Origin: Bacteroidales bacterium
GTDB lineage: Bacteria > Bacteroidota > Bacteroidia > Bacteroidales > UBA12077
Length of the DNA: 54,887 bases
Assembly (NCBI GenBank): GCA_003446015.1
Contig: DMBU01000191.1
Location: 1-54,887 of the forward strand
Direction of reading: 5' to 3'
Below, piece after piece: positions 27,779 to 34,930 of this stretch. Below the pieces are notes generated by a model that was given only the letters and a program-made list of their open reading frames with translations, was not told where the DNA came from and did not search any database. Within the stretch, counting starts at the first letter, position 1. The number at the start of each line of letters is the position of its first letter. The position numbers were made by a program, and so were the translations under genes.

Positions 27779-28396
27779 ATGATAAAAAAAGAACATGTGG
27801 CTGCGAAAATCTTTCGGGATTTAACCTGGCACTTTACGGGGAAAGATAATGAGCTTTATTTAACTTTTGATGACGGCCCAACACCAGGCATAACTCCGTG
27901 GGTGCTTGCACTGCTTAAAGAGTATGATGCAAAAGCAACTTTTTTTTGCATTGGTAAAAATGTAAAAAAGTATCCCGAAATATATAGTCAAATTTTAAAC
28001 GAGGGGCATTCTGTTGGCAACCATAGCTATTCACACATGAAAGGCTGGTTCACAAGCAACAAGAGATATGTTCATAATGTGAAGAAAGCGGCTCTGTTCA
28101 TTGATTCTAATTTATTCAGACCTCCATACGGAAAGATTCGTCCAAAACAAGTGGCTGGATTAAAGCAGGATTTTAAAATTATAATCTGGGATGTACTTAC
28201 AAAAGATTATAACATTAAACTGGATAAAGAAAAGTGTTTTAAAAATATACTTAACCGAACTGATTCAGGTTCAATCATTGTTTTTCATGATACACAAAAG
28301 GCAGAAAAAAATCTTAAACATGTATTGCCTAAAGTGCTTAAACATTATTCTGATGAGGGATTTGTATTTAATCCTATTGAATTTAAACAGAGATAA
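27779..28396 (+). CDS. NodB-type polysaccharide deacetylase
   Basis: A 205-residue compact deacetylase domain. Motif 1 is LYLTFDDGPTPGITP (Asp31-Asp32), motif 2 NHSYSHMKGW (His82 and His86, the metal ligands), motif 3 FRPPYGKIRPKQ and motif 5 IIVFHDTQKAEKN. All are intact, so a working metal-dependent de-N-acetylase on chitin-like or peptidoglycan-like glycans is expected. No signal peptide is seen. It begins 4 bases after the DUF2723 gene and is in the same operon. Confidence 0.9.
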   Translation: MIKKEHVAAKIFRDLTWHFTGKDNELYLTFDDGPTPGITPWVLALLKEYDAKATFFCIGKNVKKYPEIYSQILNEGHSVGNHSYSHMKGWFTSNKRYVHNVKKAALFIDSNLFRPPYGKIRPKQVAGLKQDFKIIIWDVLTKDYNIKLDKEKCFKNILNRTDSGSIIVFHDTQKAEKNLKHVLPKVLKHYSDEGFVFNPIEFKQR

Positions 28397-28426
28397 TTTA
28401 AATCAGGAAGAGAGGAAAACGAGGAG

Positions 28427-29593
28427 TTATTTCCTGAACAAAAATCGATAAACCAATAAAAAAGGTCTTAAAATATAGTAAAGAAAAAAGAAAGAATCTT
28501 TTATTTTAATCATTTCCCAATCAATTAAATGCGTTCTTAACCGATAGATTAAATCCCGGTAATAGTTGAAATCTTTTTTAAGGCTTAATCTGTAAAAAAC
28601 AAATCCTAATTTGCCTTTGATTCCTCGTTGACTTAAATCAGTCGACTTTATTGATTTTAAAGGAATCTTAATCAGACTCTCTTTAATTTTAAAGGTTGAA
28701 ATATCAGGAATCGCAACTTTATATAGCATTTTCGAAAGTTCACAAGCCTGAATAAAGGTCTTATCCAGGTTCAACTTTACTGATAACTCAAATGCATCAC
28801 TTATTTCCTTCTCTGAAGTTTTGGAAATTAAAACAGAAAAATCTTTCAGCCAAAACAATCTATACCATTGATGAATTGAACCATGTGCTGCCTGATAAAC
28901 AAGATTTTCAATTCTCGAAATATAAGGCAACTCATAGTGTGAAACGTTCAGTTTCCGGGAGTTTGAAATTACATCCTTAGAATCTACTCCAAAAAATGAT
29001 TTAGGATTTGTTATGCTCCAATGCAGTTCAATATCAATGGATTGTATTGGATGGATAAAGTGATAATGATGACTTATCGAATAATTTATTCTTTTTTGCT
29101 TTTCAGAAAGTTTAATCTTTGGATAAATACATTTAAAATCTAATTCTTCAATAATTGCTTTCGCTTTTTCAGCATCTTTTTCCTCAACGAGGAAATCTAT
29201 ATCTCGAAAATTCCTATACCCTATATCATTGTATAGTTCCAGGGAAAGGAGAGGTCCTTTAAAAAAGCAATGTGCGATATCATTTTCGATAAATTTTTGA
29301 TAAATCCGGATAGCGTGTATCGCATAATGAAGTGATTTTTTTGAATGTTGTAATCTAAAATCAATTAATTTCTCGTAAGTAGGAATTGGAAAATACTTTG
29401 CTAGAAAAGTCGAATGCTTTAATATGTGAGAAACGAGCCTGTGTTTTAAGCTTAGATCTAAAAAAACCTTCCAGTCGATTTCATCTAAATTACCTTCATA
29501 AGTATGTGATTTTAATTCATCTTGTGATAGAAAAATCAATAGTTTCAATTCATTGCTGAATCCCTTTTCGATATCGTTTTTTGACTGATTCAT
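28427..29593 (-). CDS. PF14907-type nucleotidyltransferase of lasso cluster
   Basis: A 388-residue protein with the nucleotidyltransferase motif CFFKGPLLSLELYNDIGYRNFRDIDFLVEE (Lys112-Gly113, then Arg130-Asp-Ile-Asp133). This is the uncharacterised nucleotidyltransferase family often coded in lasso-peptide clusters that also contain an HPr-kinase-like gene. In the published pseudomycoidin system such a protein was linked to sugar attachment on a phosphorylated lasso peptide. Here it overlaps the cyclase gene by 4 bases (ATGA), so it is a tailoring gene of this cluster. The actual reaction is inference. Confidence 0.8.
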   Translation of the reverse strand: MNQSKNDIEKGFSNELKLLIFLSQDELKSHTYEGNLDEIDWKVFLDLSLKHRLVSHILKHSTFLAKYFPIPTYEKLIDFRLQHSKKSLHYAIHAIRIYQKFIENDIAHCFFKGPLLSLELYNDIGYRNFRDIDFLVEEKDAEKAKAIIEELDFKCIYPKIKLSEKQKRINYSISHHYHFIHPIQSIDIELHWSITNPKSFFGVDSKDVISNSRKLNVSHYELPYISRIENLVYQAAHGSIHQWYRLFWLKDFSVLISKTSEKEISDAFELSVKLNLDKTFIQACELSKMLYKVAIPDISTFKIKESLIKIPLKSIKSTDLSQRGIKGKLGFVFYRLSLKKDFNYYRDLIYRLRTHLIDWEMIKIKDSFFFLYYILRPFLLVYRFLFRK

Positions 29594-31470
29594 TTAAATA
29601 ATGAAGGGTTTTGCTCAATAAATAAGATTAATTTTAAATAATTATAAAATGCACCCGGGTTAATATTTTTCTGTTTTATTTCAGATCTTTTACTAAAACT
29701 CAGAAACCATTTTTCATATTGGTCAAGGTCGATATATTTTGTGATCAGATTATTAGATTTCGCATGATGAATTATTTCCAGTATTTCTTCTTTGTCTTTA
29801 ATCATTCTCATAAAAACGGTCGGGATTGTAGCTCCGCTTTTATCATTTCTCCATTGAATTTTTTCCGGAACAATACCTTCTATTGCTTTTCGAATTGCAT
29901 ATCGTCCTATTCCGTTTCGCGCTTTTAATCTTGTTGGAATAGCCAGGTAATACTCAATTAATCGTATGTCGAGAAAAGGGTATCGGTACTCAATTCCATA
30001 TTTGCGGGCAATTAATGAGCAATATTCAAGTCGTTGTGAAACATGTGGATGTGTTACTCGCTCAATGTTTTTTTCTTGCAACGAAAAAGTATCGGATTTT
30101 TTGTAATACTTGAAATAGTGATTTTTAATGTCTAATTTTTTAGCAAAAGATTGATTCATGGCCAGATTCTCAAATTTCGATAACCACCAGGGTTTTTCAA
30201 GTTTAAGAAGAGAAATTATTTTTGTGCTTAAAGGGAGTTTTGATTTCAAATATATTTTTAAAAGTGATTTTGCATACTTGAGTTTGTTTCGATGTTGGTT
30301 TTTAAGGTCCAGTTTAAGATCATTCCATTGCCTATTTATCGCCAGTTCATTCAAATATCCCGAAGATTTTGATGTTATAACTTCATCTCCCCCAAAACCG
30401 GAAAGCAAAACAGAAACGCCTTCCTGCATAGCCGTTAAATATAACTGATCAGAAAAAACTCCAAAATTTTGCTGCATTAAACTCTTAGAATTGGCAACAT
30501 TTTCTTCGATGACTTTAACCAATGATTCTTCGGAAGTAATAAAATGACGATCCGGAATCTTACAAAAATCTCCTAGAAGATTTATAAAATCCCTTTCATC
30601 TTTAAACGGATGGATTTTTCCCAATAAAGTATCCGGCAACACATGTGAAAAAGTTTTTAGCTGACAATGTTCTGATGCAATAGCTGTAATGCTCGATGAA
30701 TCAATTCCTCCGCTCAACTCTGCTCCAATAACTGAGCGTTCATCTGTTCTGCATTTTACAGATTCAATGAGTAAAGATTTGAATTCATTGATCGTGTCAT
30801 TGTCTTTCTTTGGAATAGAATTCTGTACTTTTAATTCCCAGTAAGATTTAATTTCAAGTTGATTTTGTTTTAAAACCAAACAATGTGCAGGAGGTAATTT
30901 TTTAATTTCCCGGTATGTTGTTCTCGATTTTTCTGACTTAACAATAGAAATCGAATCGGCAATATACTGTTCATCTAAAGAAAAATTTAATTCTTCTTGA
31001 GCTAAAATTCCTGTGATATCTGTCGAGAAAACAAAAGCATTCTCATCAAGGTAATAATTGAAAGGTTTTACCCCAAAATGATCACGGGCACAAAAAAGTT
31101 CTTTTGTTTCCGAATTCCAAATGGCAAATGCAAAATCACCAATTAAATAATTTACACAATCTTTTCCCCATTTTTCAAAAGATTTTAAAATAAACAAGTT
31201 GTCGCTAGTTTGATTCTCATAAAATTGAAGTTCTTTTGAAAGCTCTATCTTATTATATAAAATCGAGTCGGAAACGATAATTAAATTTTGACTTTTTATC
31301 GGAGCTTCTTTAAATGGATGAAAAATGATTTCGCCAAACGCGTAATGATCCCCCAAAAAGCTTTCTTTTCTAACATCTTCAAATACAGCTAATTTCTCAA
31401 TGCTTTTATTAAAAGTCCATTGAGAAATAGGGTTATTGCCAATATTTATTCTTCCGAATATGGAGTTCAT
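29590..31470 (-). CDS. Asparagine-synthetase-like lasso macrolactam cyclase (C protein)
   Basis: About 626 residues if it starts at MNSIFGRINIGNN. An upstream ATG at 31497 gives nine more, but a promoter element at 31485-31492 overlaps that stretch. The N-terminal glutaminase-like domain has no Cys at position 2, so it cannot use glutamine like true AsnB. The ATP pyrophosphatase loop LSGGIDSSSITA and GFGGDEV are intact. This fits lasso cyclases, which adenylate an Asp/Glu side chain of the precursor and let the new N-terminus attack it. PqqD, B2 and a precursor gene lie nearby, supporting this over asparagine synthesis. Confidence 0.87.
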   Translation of the reverse strand: MNSIFGRINIGNNPISQWTFNKSIEKLAVFEDVRKESFLGDHYAFGEIIFHPFKEAPIKSQNLIIVSDSILYNKIELSKELQFYENQTSDNLFILKSFEKWGKDCVNYLIGDFAFAIWNSETKELFCARDHFGVKPFNYYLDENAFVFSTDITGILAQEELNFSLDEQYIADSISIVKSEKSRTTYREIKKLPPAHCLVLKQNQLEIKSYWELKVQNSIPKKDNDTINEFKSLLIESVKCRTDERSVIGAELSGGIDSSSITAIASEHCQLKTFSHVLPDTLLGKIHPFKDERDFINLLGDFCKIPDRHFITSEESLVKVIEENVANSKSLMQQNFGVFSDQLYLTAMQEGVSVLLSGFGGDEVITSKSSGYLNELAINRQWNDLKLDLKNQHRNKLKYAKSLLKIYLKSKLPLSTKIISLLKLEKPWWLSKFENLAMNQSFAKKLDIKNHYFKYYKKSDTFSLQEKNIERVTHPHVSQRLEYCSLIARKYGIEYRYPFLDIRLIEYYLAIPTRLKARNGIGRYAIRKAIEGIVPEKIQWRNDKSGATIPTVFMRMIKDKEEILEIIHHAKSNNLITKYIDLDQYEKWFLSFSKRSEIKQKNINPGAFYNYLKLILFIEQNPSLFK

Positions 31471-31484
31471 AAATTCAATTTTAA

Positions 31485-31492
31485 CAAAGATA
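31485..31492 (-). promoter_or_regulatory. Promoter -7 element of cyclase/nucleotidyltransferase transcript
   Basis: On the minus strand, TATCTTTG matches TAnnTTTG. Transcription would start near 31478, which favours the ATG at 31470 over 31497. No clear -33 motif. Confidence 0.5.
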
Positions 31493-31559
31493 AGCAAATG
31501 ACTGCGATATTTCTATTGGTAAAATAGTTAACAAATCTTAGTATTCCGGGTTTTTGGAT

Positions 31560-31567
31560 TAAATTTG
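31560..31567 (+). promoter_or_regulatory. Promoter -7 element of lasso kinase operon
   Basis: TAAATTTG matches TAnnTTTG and lies 15 bases before the kinase ATG at 31583. It faces away from the cyclase promoter, making a divergent pair in an 85-112 base gap. No good -33 motif was found. Confidence 0.45.
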
Positions 31568-31582
31568 TAAGAGTTAAGAAAA

Positions 31583-32479
31583 ATGAGCCATACATTTACA
31601 TACAAAGCATTTGGTTTAATATTTAAATCAGAATTCGAAATCCCTGAACTGTTGCCATCAGAAGGGATTCCCGATGTTGAATTAAGTTTAGGTAAAACCC
31701 CTGAGCAGTTGAATGAAATAACAAAACAGGGAGTAAAATATCAGGCTACAAAAAATGAATTCTTACTCGAAGTTGATCACATTGCAAGATATTATGTTAA
31801 GGATGGAAATAAAGTTCATGTTGAGCTTTTAAAGGATAAAGCAGATAAAGAAGTTCGATTATTTTTATTAGGATCGGCTTTTGGTGCTTTGTTTTTACAA
31901 CGAGGATTATTACCCATTCATGGCAGTTCAATAAAGTTTGGCAATTCTGCCACCATTTTTACAGGATTAAGCGGAGTGGGCAAATCGTCCATTGCAGCTC
32001 ATTTTGTAAATAAGGGGTTTCAGGCATTAGCTGATGATATTAGTGTAGTAAACCACAACCTTGAGGTTGTCCCTGGTTTTCCGAGCCTGAAGATTTGGAA
32101 TGATGTTTTAAAAAAGTTGGAAATAAGGAATGATTCACTCATGGAGATCAGGCCAAATATTAAAAAATTTCAACTGCCAATTCATGATCAGTACTTTACT
32201 GAATCGCTCCCTTTGAAAAACCTGGTGATTCTTAATACTAAAAATTCTCCTGGTTTTGAGATGGAGGAATTAACTGGAATAAAAAAGTTTAATGCCATAA
32301 AAAACAATACCTATCGATACCGATTTGTAAAAGGACTTGAACAACAGCTCGATCATTTTCAGATTCTGAGTAAACTTTTACCGAAAATTAAAGTTTATAA
32401 AGTAGCCCGGCCTCAGGCACCCATATCTCTGATTGAGCTTGGAGAATTTCTGCAAAAAAACCTAAACCTGGATGTATAA
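31583..32479 (+). CDS. HPr-kinase-like lasso peptide kinase
   Basis: A 298-residue protein. The P-loop is FTGLSGVGKSSIAAHF (about residues 127-141), preceded by LLPIHGSSIKF and followed by FQALADDISVV and VPGFPSLKIW, the order seen in HPr kinase C-terminal domains. It lacks the N-terminal regulatory domain of true HprK. Homologues in lasso clusters (the PadeK/ThcoK type) phosphorylate the side chain of the precursor's C-terminal Ser. The precursor at 34931-35086 ends in Ser, in agreement. It overlaps the sulfotransferase gene by 8 bases. Confidence 0.83.
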   Translation: MSHTFTYKAFGLIFKSEFEIPELLPSEGIPDVELSLGKTPEQLNEITKQGVKYQATKNEFLLEVDHIARYYVKDGNKVHVELLKDKADKEVRLFLLGSAFGALFLQRGLLPIHGSSIKFGNSATIFTGLSGVGKSSIAAHFVNKGFQALADDISVVNHNLEVVPGFPSLKIWNDVLKKLEIRNDSLMEIRPNIKKFQLPIHDQYFTESLPLKNLVILNTKNSPGFEMEELTGIKKFNAIKNNTYRYRFVKGLEQQLDHFQILSKLLPKIKVYKVARPQAPISLIELGEFLQKNLNLDV

Positions 32480-33338
32480 AAAGAATATCATATGGTTGGC
32501 AAGTTATCCTAAATCAGGCAATACCTGGTTTAGAGTTTTTCTTACAAATCTTTTATTTGATTCTGAAATACCTGCTAATATTAATGATCTGGCTGAAACA
32601 TCTATTTCAAGTTCGCGAAAAATATTCGATGAGTATACCGGACTTTCTTCATCCGATTTAACTTTTGAAGAAATTGACCGATTGCGTCCTGATGTTTATC
32701 GAATGCAGTCTATGGAATCTGAGGAATTATTATTTAAAAAGGTTCATGATAAATTTTACTGGATCGATAATAACCAAACCCTCTTTCCTCAGGAAATTTC
32801 AAAAGGGGCAATCTATTTTATTCGTAATCCTTTGGATGTTTTGGTTTCTTTTGCATACCATAGTGCCAAACCGGTTTCAAAAATGATTTCTTCATTAAAC
32901 GATTCTGCTTTCGCATTTTGTGATAAAAACGACAAATTACAAAATCAGCTAAGACAAATCCTTGGTAGCTGGTCCGATCATGTTACAAGCTGGACAGAAC
33001 AATCTTTAATCCCTGTTCATGTCATGCGCTATGAGGATATGATTAACCATACATTTGAAAAATTTAAAGAAGCTGTAAAATTTATGGGTATTGAAAAATC
33101 CGACACACAAATTAAAACAGCAATAACAAAAAGTGATTTTTCAGTTCTTTCCAGTCAGGAAAAACAGGACGGGTTTAAAGAGAAAATGATCAAATCAAAA
33201 TCATTTTTCAGAAAGGGTAAAATTGGCGATTGGCAAAATCACCTGGACGAAAAAATGACAAATGAAATGATTGAAAATCATAAAACAATAATGATGAAAT
33301 TTGGATATTTAGATGAAAATAACAAACCCATATTTTAA
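32472..33338 (+). CDS. PAPS-dependent sulfotransferase of lasso cluster
   Basis: A 288-residue cytosolic-type sulfotransferase. The 5'-phosphosulfate loop is LASYPKSGNTWFRVFL (residues 9-22), the 3'-phosphate motif YFIRNPLDVLVSFAYH (115-130), and the C-terminal PAPS clamp FRKGKIGDWQNH (246-257); all are intact. Its start overlaps the kinase gene by 8 bases, so it is translated with it. Likely targets are a Ser/Thr hydroxyl, or a sugar added to the lasso peptide; the predicted core has no Tyr. An unrelated target cannot be excluded. Confidence 0.82.
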   Translation: MYKKNIIWLASYPKSGNTWFRVFLTNLLFDSEIPANINDLAETSISSSRKIFDEYTGLSSSDLTFEEIDRLRPDVYRMQSMESEELLFKKVHDKFYWIDNNQTLFPQEISKGAIYFIRNPLDVLVSFAYHSAKPVSKMISSLNDSAFAFCDKNDKLQNQLRQILGSWSDHVTSWTEQSLIPVHVMRYEDMINHTFEKFKEAVKFMGIEKSDTQIKTAITKSDFSVLSSQEKQDGFKEKMIKSKSFFRKGKIGDWQNHLDEKMTNEMIENHKTIMMKFGYLDENNKPIF

Positions 33339-33355
33339 ATTGATTTTTATAACCA

Positions 33356-33400
33356 GAGATGCAATGCATTGCCTCTCAAGCAGCATTGCATCCTTCAAAC
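33356..33400. repeat. REP-like palindrome left of RAYT
   Basis: GAGATGCAATGCATTGCC followed by TCTC (33356-33377) is a 22-bp palindrome with one mismatched pair. A degenerate unit (GCATTGCATCCTTCAAAC) follows at about 33383-33400. It is nearly the same as the palindrome at 33992-34013 on the other side of the transposase gene. Confidence 0.8.
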
Positions 33401-33427
33401 ATTCAATTTGAAATTAGATAAGATAGC

Positions 33428-33976
33428 GTGACAAAAGAGAAGTTCCAGAGAAAATATAGAATAGAATCGAACAGAAATCCAAATTGGGATTATTCTTCTC
33501 CGGCAAAATATTTTATTACCATTTGTACAGCAAGTAGGGAACATTATTTTGGTGAGATTGTTAATTTCAAAATGAAATTGTCAGAAATTGGTAATATTGC
33601 GTATTATGAATGGTTAAAAACACCTGAATTACGACCCGATATGAATATTGTTTTAGATGAATTTTGCATTATGCCAAACCATTTTCATGCCATAATTGGT
33701 TGGGGTGGTGATCAATGTAGAGGCAGATTGCAATCTGCCTCTACTACATTGAAAACAAAAAACACAAACAAATTTGGTCCACAATCAAAAAATTTAGGTG
33801 CCATAATTCGTGGTTTTAAATCATCAATAAAAAAATATGCGACAATTAATAGTATTAATTTTGCATGGCAGCCGAATTATCATGATCATATTATAAGGAA
33901 TGAAGAAGAATTTAAACGAATTAAAAGGTATATTCAGAATAATCCCAAGAATTGGAACAAGGATGAATTATATTAA
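33428..33976 (+). CDS. REP-associated tyrosine transposase (RAYT, Y1/HUH)
   Basis: A 182-residue protein with GTG start. The HUH motif is IMPNHFHAIIGW (His85 and His87), and the C-terminal NYHDHIIRNEEEFKRIKRYI holds the likely catalytic Tyr151; NPKNW is the family end. RAYTs nick single-stranded DNA at REP hairpins and are thought to spread REP sequences. An in-frame REP-like palindrome encodes residues 97-107 in the loop after the HUH motif. The frame is intact, so the protein may be active. Confidence 0.88.
   Translation: MTKEKFQRKYRIESNRNPNWDYSSPAKYFITICTASREHYFGEIVNFKMKLSEIGNIAYYEWLKTPELRPDMNIVLDEFCIMPNHFHAIIGWGGDQCRGRLQSASTTLKTKNTNKFGPQSKNLGAIIRGFKSSIKKYATINSINFAWQPNYHDHIIRNEEEFKRIKRYIQNNPKNWNKDELY
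33714..33750. repeat. Palindrome inside the RAYT gene
   Basis: Bases 33717-33744 form a perfect 28-bp palindrome (half-site GTAGAGGCAGATTG). Outer bases AATGTA (33714-33719) also pair with TACATT (33745-33750) if three bases are bulged. It is REP-like in core (GAGGCA..TGCCTC) but differs in sequence from the flanking copies. The reading frame is kept through it. Confidence 0.85.
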
Positions 33977-33991
33977 TTTTAATACGATATA

Positions 33992-34097
33992 GAGACGCAA
34001 TGCATTGCGTCTCAAACAAAATAGCGCATTGCGTCTCAAACAAAATAGCGCATTGCGTTTCAAACAAAATAACGCATTGCGTCTCAAACAAAACAGA
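33992..34097. repeat. REP palindrome plus four 24-bp tandem repeats
   Basis: A perfect 22-bp palindrome (33992-34013, half-site GAGACGCAATG) runs into four tandem 24-bp units starting at 34002, 34026, 34050 and 34074, each of the form GCATTGCGTCTCAAAC plus AAAATAGC with few changes. The array ends 11 bases before the PqqD start codon, so it is in the 5' leader of that gene. Confidence 0.9.
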
Positions 34098-34108
34098 ATT
34101 TAAATAAG

Positions 34109-34390
34109 ATGAAAATAACCGTAGAAACAATTATTCAGCGAAATAACGATATTCTTGCCAGCGATCTGGACGGCGAAAAAGTTATGATGAGCATAAAAAA
34201 AGGAGAATATTATGGTTTGGGAAAAACAGGTACGTTTATATGGGATAACATTGAGAAACCTATCAAAATTAGTGACCTTATACATATGATAACAGAAAAA
34301 TATAAAATAGACGAAACTCAATGTTTAAATGATATTACACCTTTTATGAACGATTTGATTGAAAAAGAGCTCGTTATTGCAACCAATTAG
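34109..34390 (+). CDS. PqqD-family peptide recognition protein (lasso B1)
   Basis: A 93-residue protein matching PqqD/RRE proteins: IIQRNNDILASDLDGEKVMMSIKKGEYYGLGKTGTFIWDNIEKP, then helices ISDLIHMITEKYKID and a last helix PFMNDLIEKELV. These winged-helix proteins bind the leader peptide of RiPP precursors and present it to the modifying enzymes. It stands 32 bases before the B2 gene, the normal lasso arrangement in which B is split into B1 and B2. The start lies directly after the tandem repeat array. Confidence 0.9.
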   Translation: MKITVETIIQRNNDILASDLDGEKVMMSIKKGEYYGLGKTGTFIWDNIEKPIKISDLIHMITEKYKIDETQCLNDITPFMNDLIEKELVIATN

Positions 34391-34422
34391 CCTTAAAAAC
34401 GTTTAACTTATGTTCTTGAACT

Positions 34423-34860
34423 ATGTTCAAATTACTTAGAAAATATTATAGCATAGAAAAAACTGAACGTAAAATCCTGAATCGAACTTTCATTTGGTTA
34501 ATTTATGCTTTTATTTTGGTTAGAATAGTTCCCTTAAGATGGTTTAGTCATTTATTAGGGGATTTTAACAATGAAATACATTGCGATTTAAGTGTAAATG
34601 AAATTAACTTAATTTCATTTACAAAAAAAAACATTAGAAGATTAAAAAAACGAATACCCTGGAAAGTAAAATGCTTTGAAGAAGCCATAGCAGCAAAAAA
34701 GGTGTTAGAAAAATACAAGATTAATTCAACACTTTACCTGGGTGTAAATAAGAGCGTAAAAAACAGCTTAATAGCTCATGCATGGTTGAAAAGCGGAGAT
34801 GTTTTTATTACAGGAGAAAAAGGACATAAGCAATATGCCATTACAGGCTTTTATAGCTGA
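34423..34860 (+). CDS. Lasso peptide leader peptidase (B2, transglutaminase-like)
   Basis: A 145-residue protein of the lasso B2 family. The Cys-His-Asp triad is seen as Cys84 (WKVKCFEEAIAAKKVL), His119 (LIAHAWLKSGD) and Asp126. A hydrophobic N-terminal stretch (TFIWLIYAFILVRIVPLRWF) is usual in the family. It cuts the leader from the precursor with ATP-dependent help from B1 and the cyclase; the cut is expected after the residue following the conserved Thr. The precursor gene starts 70 bases downstream. Confidence 0.9.
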   Translation: MFKLLRKYYSIEKTERKILNRTFIWLIYAFILVRIVPLRWFSHLLGDFNNEIHCDLSVNEINLISFTKKNIRRLKKRIPWKVKCFEEAIAAKKVLEKYKINSTLYLGVNKSVKNSLIAHAWLKSGDVFITGEKGHKQYAITGFYS

Positions 34861-34896
34861 TAACTTGATTTTTATGAAAGATTGTAAAATTTGCAT

Positions 34897-34904
34897 TAAA
34901 TTTG
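34897..34904 (+). promoter_or_regulatory. Possible own promoter of lasso precursor
   Basis: TAAATTTG matches TAnnTTTG, 26 bases before the precursor ATG. A separate promoter would allow more precursor than enzyme. No matching -33 motif at proper distance, so confidence is limited. Confidence 0.4.
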
Positions 34905-34930
34905 AGTAGAATTTGGAAAACGTGAAGATT

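Larger units (their letters stand above)
33356..34097 (+). mobile_element. RAYT/REP element inserted in lasso operon
   Basis: A unit made of a left REP-like palindrome, a Y1 (HUH) transposase gene and a right palindrome with a 24-bp tandem array. It lies exactly between the sulfotransferase gene and the PqqD gene, which belong to one pathway and read in the same direction. It may weaken or change read-through into the B1-B2-precursor genes. Exact element ends are not proven. Confidence 0.65.

Noticed and set aside
28403..28437. Inverted repeat TCAGGAA...TTCCTGA as a terminator between convergent genes
   Set aside because: The loop is 21 bases, there is no T tract, and one arm is inside the end of the nucleotidyltransferase gene.
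29590..31470. Asparagine synthetase for amino acid synthesis
   Set aside because: The N-terminal Cys needed for glutamine use is missing and the gene is surrounded by lasso-peptide genes, so a cyclase role fits better.
33356..34097. CRISPR array
   Set aside because: The repeats are direct 24-bp units without unique spacers and lie next to a RAYT gene; there are no cas genes.
33921..34130. A 69-codon minus-strand frame with repeated FETQCAIL units
   Set aside because: It is the translation of the 24-bp tandem array on the strand opposite to the transposase and B1 genes; nothing else supports it as a gene.
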